Positions 6,239 to 14,641 of a DNA stretch of 14,923 nucleotides are shown in pieces. Positions within the stretch are counted from its first letter, which is position 1; every line of letters starts with the position of its first letter. This DNA is from JAXDBV01 sp034678415 (GTDB lineage Bacteria; Bacteroidota; Bacteroidia; Bacteroidales; VadinHA17): positions 1-14,923 of the forward strand of contig JAXDBV010000143.1 of assembly GCA_034678415.1 (NCBI GenBank). Direction: 5' to 3'. Under the pieces are notes generated by a model that saw only the letters and a list, made by a program, of their open reading frames with translations, was not told the origin of the DNA and did not search any database. The translations under genes and the position numbers were made by a program.

Positions 6239-7759
6239 ATGATCAAGAAAATACTAATTGCAAACCGGGGGGAGATTGCCGTTAGAATCATCAGGTCGTG
6301 CCGTGAAATGGGCATTGAAGCAGTGGCCGTTTATTCAGAGGCTGACCGTTCTGCACTCCATGTGAGGTATGCCGATGAAGCATACTGTATAGGACCATCC
6401 CCTTCCATGGAAAGCTATCTCAACCAGAAGAAAATCATTGAGGTGGCAAAAAAATCGGGCACCGATGCCATTCATCCTGGATATGGATTCCTGTCCGAAA
6501 ACGCTGAATTTGCCCAATTGGTGACCGATTCGGGTATCCTCTTCATCGGTCCACCGCCACGGTCTATCAAAACCATGGGAGACAAAATCACCGCCCGTGA
6601 AACAGTCAGAAAGGCCGGACTGCCGGTTGTTCCGGGTATCAATGAGAACCTGCCGGATTCTGTCCTCGTCGAACGGATTATGAGGGAAATCGGGCTACCG
6701 GTAATAATCAAGGCATCGGCCGGAGGTGGTGGTAAAGGGATGAGGCTGGTTTTTGAAGAAAAGGAAATCATCACTGCCATACAGAATGCCAGGTCAGAAG
6801 CATTTTCAGCGTTCGGAAATGATGAAGTCTATGTTGAGAAATACCTGCCATCACCCCATCATATTGAATTTCAAATTCTGGCCGATAAACACGGGAATAC
6901 CATTCACCTGATGGAGCGCGAATGTTCCGTGCAGCGCCGGCATCAGAAAATAGTGGAGGAAACCCCCTCCCCTGTCATGACACAGGAACTCAGGAATGAA
7001 ATGGGCAGACTGGCAGTAACGGCTGCCAAAACGGTCGATTATCAGGGTGCCGGAACAATCGAATTCCTTGTTGATCAACAGATGAACTACTATTTCCTGG
7101 AAATGAATACCCGGCTCCAGGTGGAACACCCTATCACTGAAAGAGTAACCGGCATTGACCTGGTAAAGGAACAAATCCGGATCGCTTCAGGGGAAAAGCT
7201 GCCTTACAGTCAGGAAAACATAAAGATCGACGGGCATGCTATCGAATGCCGTATTTATGCGGAAGATGCATCCAATAATTTCATGCCCAGCCCCGGAATT
7301 GTTAAGAAAATAACCGAACCCATGGGTTTTGGCGTACGCTGCGACGGATATGTCTATGAAGGTTACGAAATCCCCCTGTACTACGATCCCATGATATCAA
7401 AGCTCATCACATGGGGCAGCACACGCCAGGAAGCTATCAACCGGATGAAACGATCGCTCCAGGAATATTATATCCTCGGCGTTAAAACATCCATCAACTT
7501 CCTTGAACGCATAATGGAATCGGTTGACTTTGTGAACGGTCACTATGATACCGGATTCATCGAAAAGAACAAGGCTTTCCTGTTTGCTTCAGGCGGATCA
7601 GAAACCCTCAGAAAAAAAATCGAGGACATCGCACTCATCACTGCTTTTCTGGAATACAAGGAGGAACAGGAGAATATAGCACGGATGGAAAACAGCATCA
7701 AAGAACAACTCAGCAACTGGAAGAATAATATCAGGAAAAAAGGAGCACTCCGGTATTAA
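6239..7759 (+). CDS. accC: Acyl-CoA carboxylase biotin carboxylase subunit
   Basis: This subunit uses ATP and bicarbonate to carboxylate the biotin on the carrier protein encoded just downstream. With the ATG at 6239 it has 506 residues; the frame extends to a TTG at 6212, but the canonical N-terminus MIKKILIANRGEIA argues for 6239. It has the full biotin carboxylase / ATP-grasp / C-terminal order: GGGGKGM glycine loop (162-168), Lys116 and Lys158, HHIEFQ (207-212), ERECSVQRRHQK (227-237), and the catalytic EMNTRLQVEHP (288-298) with Glu288, Asn290, Arg292, Gln294 and Glu296 at the same numbers as in E. coli AccC. The C-terminus (about 450-506) is a charged extension longer than in E. coli AccC and ends before any carrier domain, so biotin is carried in trans. 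First gene of a three-gene operon; the next gene starts 12 bases on. Confidence 0.96.
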   Translation: MIKKILIANRGEIAVRIIRSCREMGIEAVAVYSEADRSALHVRYADEAYCIGPSPSMESYLNQKKIIEVAKKSGTDAIHPGYGFLSENAEFAQLVTDSGILFIGPPPRSIKTMGDKITARETVRKAGLPVVPGINENLPDSVLVERIMREIGLPVIIKASAGGGGKGMRLVFEEKEIITAIQNARSEAFSAFGNDEVYVEKYLPSPHHIEFQILADKHGNTIHLMERECSVQRRHQKIVEETPSPVMTQELRNEMGRLAVTAAKTVDYQGAGTIEFLVDQQMNYYFLEMNTRLQVEHPITERVTGIDLVKEQIRIASGEKLPYSQENIKIDGHAIECRIYAEDASNNFMPSPGIVKKITEPMGFGVRCDGYVYEGYEIPLYYDPMISKLITWGSTRQEAINRMKRSLQEYYILGVKTSINFLERIMESVDFVNGHYDTGFIEKNKAFLFASGGSETLRKKIEDIALITAFLEYKEEQENIARMENSIKEQLSNWKNNIRKKGALRY

Positions 7760-7771
7760 AATATTCAACCT

Positions 7772-8281
7772 ATGCAACTGGAAATGATTGTAAATAACCG
7801 CAATGCTCATGTAGAGCTGGTCGGCCGGGACAACAGCATCTATGTGTTCCATATTGACGGAAAGGAAGTAGCGGTGGACGTGGTGCCCGTCGGCCCGGGC
7901 AATTATTCCATCATCTACCAGGGGAAGTCTTATGAATTTGAGATTGTTAAAGGAGCAGAAAAGAAGAAATACTCCGTGAGCCACCGGTGCTTTACCTTCG
8001 ATGTTGAGGTGATGGATGCCGAGAGCAAATACCTGAAAAGCCGGTCACAAGGCCTCAAAAGCCCTTCGGGAAAAACCATCTCCTCCCCCATGCCCGGAAA
8101 AGTCGTCAGGATACCTGTCTCTGAAGGTGAACACGTGCAGGCAGACCAGACGCTGATCGTGATTTCTGCCATGAAAATGGATAGCGAATATAAGGCAGGA
8201 ATAGAGGGTGTCATTAAGAAAATACATGTGAAGGAAGGCGAGGTAGTGGAAGGAAAAAAAGTACTGATTGAGTTAGAATAG
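7772..8281 (+). CDS. Biotin carboxyl carrier protein subunit of acyl-CoA carboxylase
   Basis: The 169-residue protein carries the biotin that moves carboxyl groups between the biotin carboxylase and the carboxyltransferase. The C-terminal biotinyl domain (about 100-169) begins with SSPMPGKVV and contains AMKM at 133-136, so Lys135 is the biotinylation site, 34 residues from the C-terminus as is typical. The residue before AMKM is Ser, giving SAMKM rather than the EAMKM of E. coli. The N-terminal half (about 1-85) is a beta-rich domain without an Ala/Pro-rich linker; in similar carboxylases such domains hold the complex together, but that is inference here. It lies between the two enzyme subunits with 12- and 32-base gaps, so the three should be made together. 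Confidence 0.93.
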   Translation: MQLEMIVNNRNAHVELVGRDNSIYVFHIDGKEVAVDVVPVGPGNYSIIYQGKSYEFEIVKGAEKKKYSVSHRCFTFDVEVMDAESKYLKSRSQGLKSPSGKTISSPMPGKVVRIPVSEGEHVQADQTLIVISAMKMDSEYKAGIEGVIKKIHVKEGEVVEGKKVLIELE

Positions 8282-8313
8282 ACGCAAGAAATCAACATCT
8301 GAATACACCAGCC

Positions 8314-9849
8314 ATGACTACTCTTGATGAAAAATACAGGATTTTTGAAGAAAAGAACTCAATTGCCGAGGCGGGCGGAGGAAAAGAGAGAATCAGGAAA
8401 CAGCATGATGCAGGTAAAAAGACAGCCCGTGAACGGCTCAACCTCCTTCTTGATCCCGGCACATTCGTGGAAATGGATAAACTGGTGGTGCACCGGTGCA
8501 CAGATTTCAGCATGGATACAAATAAGATACCCGGAGACGGAATCGTTACCGGTTATGGTAAGATCGACGGACGACTAGTATACGTGTATGCCCAGGACTT
8601 CACCGTTTTCGGTGGCACCTTGTCACGTGCCAATGCAGATAAGATTGTCAAGCTGCAGAAGATGGCCATGCGCATGGGCGCGCCGTTTATCGGGCTGAAC
8701 GACTCAGGAGGGGCCAGAATACAGGAGGGAGTACAAAGTCTCAGCGGATATGCCGATATCTTCTTCCTCAATGTTCTCGCCTCCGGTATTATCCCCCAGA
8801 TCTCCGCTATTCTGGGTCCCTGCGCCGGAGGAGCGGTCTACTCACCCGCCATTACCGATTTTATTATCATGACCAGGGAAACAAGCTATATGTTCATCAC
8901 CGGCCCTGATGTGATCAAAGCAGTATGCCACGAAGACGTTACAAAAGAAGAGCTCGGCGGGGCTGTGACACATAACAGCAAAAGCGGCGTAGCCCATTTT
9001 GTCACCGAAAACGACGAACAAACAATGATGCTCATCCGTGAACTGATCGGGTTCCTTCCTTCCAACAACATGGAGGATCCGCCCGTGAAAGCCACAACCG
9101 ACAGCATACAACGAAGGGATGAAGCCCTGCAAACCCTGATACCGGCTGATCCGAATAAACCGTACGATATCAAGACGCTCATCAACAGTATCCTTGATGA
9201 CGGAAACTTCCTGGAGGTTCATCCGTACTTTGCCCCGAATATAGTGGTGGGATTTGGCAGAATGGCCGGCAGAACCGTGGGCATCACCGCTAACCAGCCG
9301 GCACACCTTGCCGGAGTACTGGATATCGATGCCTCGGTAAAAGGAAGCCGTTTTGTCAGGTTCTGTGACGCATTCAACATCCCTCTGGTTACCCTGGTCG
9401 ATGTCCCGGGATTCCTCCCCGGTACCATACAGGAACACGGAGGAGTAATCAAGCACGGGGCCAAACTGCTCTATGCCTTTGCCGAAGCAACGGTTCCCAA
9501 AATCACCCTCATCACCAGAAAAGCATATGGAGGAGCCTATATTGTAATGGCCAGCAAACATATGGGAGGAGATGTGAATTTTGCCTATCCTACGGCCGAG
9601 ATTGCCGTCATGGGCTCGGAAGGTGCTATAAAAATCCTCTTCCGTAATCTAAGCGAGGAAGAACAGAAAATACAGGCATCAGAGTACGAGAAAAACCTGT
9701 ACAATCCTTACAAAGCCGCCGAACTGGGATATATTGATGAGGTTATCATGCCGAGAGACACGAGATTTAAAATTATCCAGGCACTGGAAATGACACAAAA
9801 CAAGAGTAAAGCCAATCCTCCTAAAAAACACGGAAATATCCCTCTCTGA
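8314..9849 (+). CDS. Acyl-CoA carboxylase carboxyltransferase (beta) subunit, propionyl-CoA carboxylase/MmdA family
   Basis: This 511-residue subunit transfers the carboxyl group from biotin to an acyl-CoA, most likely propionyl-CoA to methylmalonyl-CoA. Two crotonase-fold halves are visible. The N half has NDSGGARIQEG (129-139) and GPCAGGAVYSP (169-178); the C half has VDVPGFLPGT (362-371) and RKAYGGAY (402-409). These are the oxyanion-hole loops for biotin and acyl-CoA. The C-terminus is KKHGNIPL, the usual family ending. Position 410 is Ile (GGAYIVM), where to my memory propionyl-CoA-specific actinobacterial PccB has Asp422, so acyl specificity is less certain. A pairing with a sodium-pump decarboxylase (MmdB) is possible for this family, but the operon carries a biotin carboxylase and no membrane subunit, which favours the ATP-dependent carboxylase. 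Third and last gene of the operon, convergent with the next gene. Confidence 0.95.
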   Translation: MTTLDEKYRIFEEKNSIAEAGGGKERIRKQHDAGKKTARERLNLLLDPGTFVEMDKLVVHRCTDFSMDTNKIPGDGIVTGYGKIDGRLVYVYAQDFTVFGGTLSRANADKIVKLQKMAMRMGAPFIGLNDSGGARIQEGVQSLSGYADIFFLNVLASGIIPQISAILGPCAGGAVYSPAITDFIIMTRETSYMFITGPDVIKAVCHEDVTKEELGGAVTHNSKSGVAHFVTENDEQTMMLIRELIGFLPSNNMEDPPVKATTDSIQRRDEALQTLIPADPNKPYDIKTLINSILDDGNFLEVHPYFAPNIVVGFGRMAGRTVGITANQPAHLAGVLDIDASVKGSRFVRFCDAFNIPLVTLVDVPGFLPGTIQEHGGVIKHGAKLLYAFAEATVPKITLITRKAYGGAYIVMASKHMGGDVNFAYPTAEIAVMGSEGAIKILFRNLSEEEQKIQASEYEKNLYNPYKAAELGYIDEVIMPRDTRFKIIQALEMTQNKSKANPPKKHGNIPL

Positions 9850-9896
9850 AAAAAATCAATCTGGGAGAATGCACAAAAATCCACCACTAACCGGGA

Positions 9897-11051
9897 TTAT
9901 CGGGGACGATAGCATTCCTTCTGGAAAACCTTCCTGGCCAATGACTTCCTGTTGATAACCTCATAAAAACTGTTCAGCATATACAGGCTCTTCTGTATGG
10001 TGGTGATGTTTATTTCTCCATCGGTCAGAAAAAGATCGTACAGCTGCTTTTTTTTCTCACGGAAACAGGCAATGATCTTTTGAAGCGTTTCAGAATCCAT
10101 GCAACGGCTCCGGTAACTGCGCGGTATAATATACGACTCCATCTGATCATGTTCGATAGCAACATCCACCCTGTATGGCGTTCCTGTCATTGCAGCCCAG
10201 TCAAAATCATATGGCACGGGTACGATCTTTTTCGAAGATTCAAAGGTCAATAGCTCTATGTTTTTCTTTATTTCGACAATCCAGTCGTTGTTATTGATCA
10301 TGTATTGAAATACAGACATAAGGTAATAGCTCTCCCTGTCAACGGAATCAACGGATATTTCAGGCTCGGGGTAAAGAACAGTACCGTTTCTTGCTGCCAT
10401 GTTTTCATCCCATTCAATGAAGAAACCGGCAGAGTTGAGCACAGATTGCAGATTGTTTGAATCAACATACTCCAGTCGGGCATATCGCACACGGAAACTG
10501 TAGGGAGTGAGAATATTATATGCACGATAAATCAGGTATTCCTGCCGGACGTATTGCAAAAATTCCGGGATGTCACTCCGGCAGTGCGTCACCAGCTTCA
10601 ACTTATCCTGCCCGTGAAATACCGTGTTAAACACCTCCTGTTTCCTGAAATTGAGCAATAAGGGGGGAAAATTACAGTTCTCCGGTTTCCTGCGGAAGTT
10701 ACCCCTTGTCCTGATCTTTACGCTGAAGGAATCGACGGGAATGCCCGCTTCCAGCAGGTATAACCGGGCCGGATGGTAATCAGGAGTATCGCTCACATCC
10801 TTCAACAGGGAATCAAGATCAACCTGAATCCGGATGTGAAGCATTTCATCGGAAGCAAAAAAATCGGTTGAATCAGGAGGTGTTGATCCTGTAACCTGCC
10901 CCGCAAGAAAGGATTGAAAAAATACAAACAGGATGACCAATATATACATACGCCTCACGGTTACTTGCCAAATGTTGCTCATATTCCCTGTATCATAGAA
11001 CATTTCCCGATATAGATCGAAAGAAATGTTGCTGCCAGCCATCTTTTTCAT
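9897..11051 (-). CDS. Exported CotH-kinase-like protein
   Basis: The protein has up to 384 residues. A hydrophobic stretch (about 35-50, MYILVILFVFFQSFLAG) is a signal sequence. It sits unusually far in, so the true start may be Met24 (ATG at 10980-10982) or Met35; the given start is the longest ATG frame. The rest resembles CotH kinases, atypical kinases that phosphorylate secreted or spore-coat proteins: VKIRTRGNFR with a following Lys (111-122), KLKLVTHC followed by an Asp (150-160), a helix with QEYLIYRAYN (170-179), a GFFIEWDE strand (209-216), NNNDW...KN (253-264) and PYDFDW (280-285), the last resembling the metal-binding D-x-D-W. All are motif-level resemblances recalled by eye. It is alone on its strand, convergent with the carboxylase operon and divergent from msrB. 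Target and activity are unknown. Confidence 0.65.
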   Translation of the reverse strand: MKKMAGSNISFDLYREMFYDTGNMSNIWQVTVRRMYILVILFVFFQSFLAGQVTGSTPPDSTDFFASDEMLHIRIQVDLDSLLKDVSDTPDYHPARLYLLEAGIPVDSFSVKIRTRGNFRRKPENCNFPPLLLNFRKQEVFNTVFHGQDKLKLVTHCRSDIPEFLQYVRQEYLIYRAYNILTPYSFRVRYARLEYVDSNNLQSVLNSAGFFIEWDENMAARNGTVLYPEPEISVDSVDRESYYLMSVFQYMINNNDWIVEIKKNIELLTFESSKKIVPVPYDFDWAAMTGTPYRVDVAIEHDQMESYIIPRSYRSRCMDSETLQKIIACFREKKKQLYDLFLTDGEINITTIQKSLYMLNSFYEVINRKSLARKVFQKECYRPR

Positions 11052-11139
11052 AAAGAGATGTTAATCGTCTGTCTACTGAACAAAGAATTTGCCTGATTGT
11101 TGGATGTTCATAATTACCCAAATTTCCATATCTTTCAGC

Positions 11140-11631
11140 ATGAAATCAAGTATTATTGTCTTTTTTTTGTCATTGTTCCATGGACTACTCAGCCAGGGAC
11201 AGGTAATCACAACTGTTATGAAAGATACTACCATAATACGAGTGGAGAAAACGGATGAGGAATGGAAGAAACTGCTCACTCCCATGCAGTTTTATATTAC
11301 CCGTGAAAAGGGTACTGAACGTGCTTTTACCGGCGAGTATGATCACTTTTTCGGAAAGGGAAAATATGTATGTGTGGGATGCGGTAACTATCTGTTCAGT
11401 TCAGACACAAAGTATGACTCCGGATGTGGATGGCCTGCATTTTTTGACGTGCCTGAAAAGGGACATATACGATTCCATGAAGACAGAAGCCACGGGATGA
11501 TAAGAACCGAAGTGACCTGCGCTGCCTGTGATGCTCACCTGGGACATGTATTTGATGATGGCCCGGAACCCACCAGACTGCGCTATTGCATCAATTCAGC
11601 CGCCCTGCGGTTCATCCCCGATGGTGAATAA
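11140..11631 (+). CDS. msrB: Exported peptide-methionine (R)-S-oxide reductase MsrB
   Basis: MsrB reduces methionine-R-sulfoxide in oxidised proteins. From the ATG at 11140 the protein has 163 residues with a Sec-type signal (about 1-20), which places it in the periplasm. The frame extends to a TTG at 11089, but that would put 17 odd residues before the signal. The SelR domain is complete: zinc ligands Cys78/Cys81 (CVGC) and Cys127/Cys130 (CAAC), the GCGWP motif (95-99), LGHVFDDGP (134-142) and the catalytic RYCIN with Cys150. Cys96 may serve as resolving cysteine. No msrA domain is fused. The ankyrin-repeat gene starts 27 bases downstream, suggesting an operon. A weak TATCTTTC at 11129 lies too close to the start codon to act as its promoter. 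Confidence 0.95.
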   Translation: MKSSIIVFFLSLFHGLLSQGQVITTVMKDTTIIRVEKTDEEWKKLLTPMQFYITREKGTERAFTGEYDHFFGKGKYVCVGCGNYLFSSDTKYDSGCGWPAFFDVPEKGHIRFHEDRSHGMIRTEVTCAACDAHLGHVFDDGPEPTRLRYCINSAALRFIPDGE

Positions 11632-11658
11632 AGCCCATATGATGGATACACCTTATTC

Positions 11659-13152
11659 ATGTTACGCAGCGTGACGATCCCCTGTTATAATACATCTCCA
11701 AAGCTCATTGTCGCATTTCTGTGTACTGCCTTGGCAATGATCAGCTTAAGCCAGGTGGTCATAGCTTCCCTGCCCAGCGAAAGTGTTCCTTTCAGGGCCG
11801 TTTTCCAGAGCAGGGATGTAACGAAAGACTCCCTCACTGCCGATGAGCTGAATTACCAGTTGCTTGTAGCCTCCGGAGAAGGGAAAGTCACTGAAATGAT
11901 CCGTTTGCTGAACCTGGGAGCCGATGTCAACACCACCTCAGATGAGGGTGTCACCCCGCTGATGTATGCGGTCGATGCCGGACACATTGAAGCGGTTCAC
12001 GCATTGCTCCTCAACGGCGCCGATACAGACACCCTTCCCAAAAACGGTATCAGCGCTCTTCATGCAGCGGTAACCCTGAACCATGCATCTGTTGCAGAGC
12101 TGCTCGTTGAATATGGTGCCGACATCGACCTGCGTGACGCGACCGGTATCACACCCCTGATGTACGCCGCCTCATTCGGCTTTTTTGAGATCGTGGATAT
12201 GCTGCTGTACTACGGGGCAAATACGGAACTGACCGACCCGCAGGGAAATACAGTCCTCCTGCTCGCGGCATTGGCAGGTAATTCCGACATCATTGACCTG
12301 CTGTTTAAAGCAGGGTGCGATATTTACAAAACAGATAATAAAGGCTATTCGGCGGTTATGTGTGCGGCACAAGCCGGTGATACTGCAATCATACGAATGC
12401 TTCACGCAAAAGGAGCCGACATCAATGGATTCAACAACCAGGGATACAACGCGTTAGCCATTGCCGTAATGCACGAACAGATAGAAGCAGCAAAACTGTT
12501 GCTCCTGCTTGGCGCCGATCCGAATGCACGGTACGGATCAAATCCCGACGTGCTTACCCTCGCCGATGAAACATACAACCGCGAACTGATGAACCTCATC
12601 AGAACCGCCGGGGGGAGAAAGAAACAGACCATGTTCTTTGCACGGGTACCTGTAGGAATTGGTATAAATCTGAATACCAGTGATATATCAACCGGCTTCT
12701 TTACCGGGGTGGAGGAAAATGCTTCCAAATTGTCCTTGCAGGCAGGAGCATCGGCCAGACTATTTGCCAGACGCCTGCTGGTTGACAGTACATCAACCGG
12801 TGTTTTTCTGCAACTATGGGAAAAAAGATACTCGGCCTGGGTGTCACTGGAGAAGACCTTCAGCATCGCCCGGTTGAAAAACCAACGTAACCTGCGCGCT
12901 CATATCGCTGTTTCTGAATTGTTTACATGGGGCAGTTACCGGGGCATGGAGAAAGCACCCGTCACCGGTTTCTTTACCATACCACGCGCAGGTATGGGGA
13001 TCTATGGAAAAAATTTCGGTTACCGGATTTCTTATGACCGTGTGCCCCTGGATCTCTATCATATCCCTGATGGAAGAATGACCGTTGAATTCATCTATTT
13101 CTTCAACCTGATTCCGGCAAAGGAAAGGTTCAAAAAGGTAAACTGGTGGTAA
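11659..13152 (+). CDS. Exported ankyrin-repeat protein with beta-rich C-terminal domain
   Basis: The 497-residue protein has an N-terminal signal (hydrophobic about 15-37). Ankyrin repeats run from about 64 to 316; five clean consecutive 33-residue units start at 129, 162, 195, 228 and 261, with one before (96-128), a degenerate one at about 64-95 and a half repeat at the end. The C-terminal part (about 325-485) has alternating polar/hydrophobic strands rich in Gly, Phe and Tyr, such as VFLQLWEKRYSAWVSLEKTF and RMTVEFIYFFN. This looks like a small outer-membrane beta-barrel with its closing aromatic strand near the end, though the last 12 residues are basic and soluble. The ankyrins would then face the periplasm and could bind a protein partner. 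It lies between msrB and a lipoprotein gene with 27- and 22-base gaps. The ankyrin call is certain; the barrel is inference. Confidence 0.88.
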   Translation: MLRSVTIPCYNTSPKLIVAFLCTALAMISLSQVVIASLPSESVPFRAVFQSRDVTKDSLTADELNYQLLVASGEGKVTEMIRLLNLGADVNTTSDEGVTPLMYAVDAGHIEAVHALLLNGADTDTLPKNGISALHAAVTLNHASVAELLVEYGADIDLRDATGITPLMYAASFGFFEIVDMLLYYGANTELTDPQGNTVLLLAALAGNSDIIDLLFKAGCDIYKTDNKGYSAVMCAAQAGDTAIIRMLHAKGADINGFNNQGYNALAIAVMHEQIEAAKLLLLLGADPNARYGSNPDVLTLADETYNRELMNLIRTAGGRKKQTMFFARVPVGIGINLNTSDISTGFFTGVEENASKLSLQAGASARLFARRLLVDSTSTGVFLQLWEKRYSAWVSLEKTFSIARLKNQRNLRAHIAVSELFTWGSYRGMEKAPVTGFFTIPRAGMGIYGKNFGYRISYDRVPLDLYHIPDGRMTVEFIYFFNLIPAKERFKKVNWW

Positions 13153-13174
13153 ACCCTCACTCAAGAAAATTAAA

Positions 13175-13600
13175 ATGCAGATCATCCGGAAGATAATCCT
13201 TACGATCATCCTTTTCATTGGTACCATAGCCTGTGAGGAAGATCCATTTCTGGGAGAAGTGAATTGTGATGAATGCTACACTGAAAAACCAACGGTGGGT
13301 GAACTGGTAATTAAACTTACCATAAATGATGAGAACCAGGAAATACCCGTGGTGGTTTACCGTAACGACTTGGAAGACAGGATTGTAGAATGGATCGACA
13401 CGGTATCCGTTACCACGTTATATGTTGAAGTGCCTGTGAACCAATACTATAGCATTACTGCCATGTATAAAGCAGGTGACAGAACAATTTATGCCGTGGA
13501 TGGTGACAGACTAAAAACCAGGAAAATTACTGATCAGTGCGATGAAACGTGCTGGATCATTACCGGCGGAAAAATCAATGCCCGGCTGAAATATGACTGA
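13175..13600 (+). CDS. Small cysteine-containing lipoprotein of unknown function
   Basis: I do not recognise a characterised family. The 141-residue protein has a signal with hydrophobic core 7-19 and a likely lipidated Cys20 (TIAC; Thr at -3 is unusual but tolerated). Two further cysteine pairs bracket the domain: Cys31/Cys34 (CDECY) near the start and Cys122/Cys126 (CDETCW) near the end. They could form disulfides or bind a metal. Between them is a beta-rich stretch (about 43-110) with alternating strands such as LVIKLTI and TLYVEVPV, suggesting an immunoglobulin-like fold. It begins 22 bases after the ankyrin-repeat gene and is probably the last gene of the msrB operon, so it may partner the ankyrin protein. 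Confidence 0.75.
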   Translation: MQIIRKIILTIILFIGTIACEEDPFLGEVNCDECYTEKPTVGELVIKLTINDENQEIPVVVYRNDLEDRIVEWIDTVSVTTLYVEVPVNQYYSITAMYKAGDRTIYAVDGDRLKTRKITDQCDETCWIITGGKINARLKYD

Positions 13601-13636
13601 TATCCTCGCCCCGGATAACAGACTCATCTGTATTTA

Positions 13637-13692
13637 AAATATTCCTCAAATATTCCATGGTTAAGAATGAAAGACCAGCATGGGAATATTTG
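13637..13692. terminator. Long inverted repeat at the junction of two convergent genes
   Basis: CAAATATTCCATG (13647-13659) and CATGGGAATATTTG (13679-13692) are inverted copies differing by one bulged base, with a 19-base loop. The hairpin covers the stop codon of the minus-strand stress-protein gene. A further direct copy of AAATATTCC lies just left (13637-13645). On the minus strand the stem is followed by an AT-rich stretch but no pure U-run, so it is a moderate terminator candidate. Confidence 0.4.
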
Positions 13693-14565
13693 TCTGGAAG
13701 AACATTTTTTTTGTAACGCTGGGTTGTATGATTTTGCTTATCAGATTACGCCGACGGGTCGTAAGGGATAACAGGTCAATGTTTTGATCCCTGATTACTG
13801 CATCCAGTCCTTCAATCACATCCTTCTGCTCCACAAGCTTACATTCAAGGGTATATGAGGGGTATATTTTATGAAAGTACTCTTTTAAACCGTCCATCCT
13901 GGCTTTCTCTTCCTCCGTAATCGGCTGTTGACCAACATGAACGCATGAAATAGTGGGTTTTATGGACGAAACCAGGTCTATCAGTTTTTTCATCGAAAAG
14001 AAATCCGACTCGTCAAAGTCGGTAGCATATCCAACATGTCTGATCCTGTTCAGATCCCTGTAATCGCAGTTTTCCGGCACCACAATAACCGGGATCCTCA
14101 CCTCCTGGATGATCCTTACCATTGAACTTGCGCTCTCCTTCCTTTTATCGGTAGAATGTGTACCGACAACGATCAGGTCAGGTTTGTAGTTCTCCGTCAT
14201 GTATAATACGGCTTCTGCCGGTAACCCTCTGAGCAGGGAAGATCCAATCAGGATTGGCTCCTTCAGCACCTTCCTGGCATAATCCCTCATACGATCAATG
14301 AATGCATCCAGGTTTTCCCTGGCTCTTTCCTTATTCTCGCTAAGGTATTCCGCCAACGTGCCCTGGAACGAGAATGTCTCATCATAGGGCAGTGAAGTAA
14401 TCTCCGGTGTGTAGTAGGCATGCATCACCTCCACTTCGGCCTTAAGACTTGATGCCAGGGCAATGGCAAACAAACAGGCATTTCCGAGTAATCCGTGAAA
14501 TCAACCGGCACCAATATCCTGTTGAACTGCCGCTTGACGCTATCATTCACGTGTTTCGGTTCCAT
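13661..14565 (-). pseudogene. Tandem universal stress protein gene with a frameshift
   Basis: Two adjoining frames make one protein. The first (14565 to about 14484) gives MEPKHVNDSVKRQFNRIL, then VPVDFTDYSE; the second, from about 14480, gives ACLFAIALASSLKAEVEV and runs to the stop at 13661. They join cleanly as SENACLF if one A is added to the AAA run (14481-14483 on the plus strand as TTT), a run that favours slippage. The restored product has about 301 residues and two UspA domains. The first has the usual VPVDF strand and DLIVVGTHS, but its glycine-rich ATP loop is degraded (no second or third Gly). The second begins around IRHVGYATDFDESD and also lacks the loop, so nucleotide binding is doubtful. 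It could be a real pseudogene, a sequencing error or, less likely, programmed frameshifting. Tandem USPs of this length are common in Bacteroidota. Confidence 0.85.
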
Positions 14566-14641
14566 AATGATCCTATTTCTGTTAAGGTACAAAAAATCCT
14601 CTGTTGAACAAAATTTTGCCATCGGAAATCAGCCGGTCATC

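Noticed and set aside
8842..9561. A 239-codon open frame on the minus strand
   Set aside because: It is fully inside the carboxyltransferase gene and shows no protein-like pattern; it is a shadow of that gene's codon usage.
9870..9900. Hairpin AATCC/GGATT between the convergent carboxylase and CotH-like genes
   Set aside because: The stem is only 5 bp and has no U-tract on either side, so it was not called a terminator.
11129..11136. TATCTTTC as -7 box for msrB
   Set aside because: Transcription would start at or inside the msrB start codon and the last base mismatches the consensus.
14478..14486. Programmed ribosomal frameshifting in the stress-protein gene
   Set aside because: There is only a short AAA run, with no slippery heptamer, stimulatory hairpin or internal Shine-Dalgarno visible; mutation or sequencing error is simpler.
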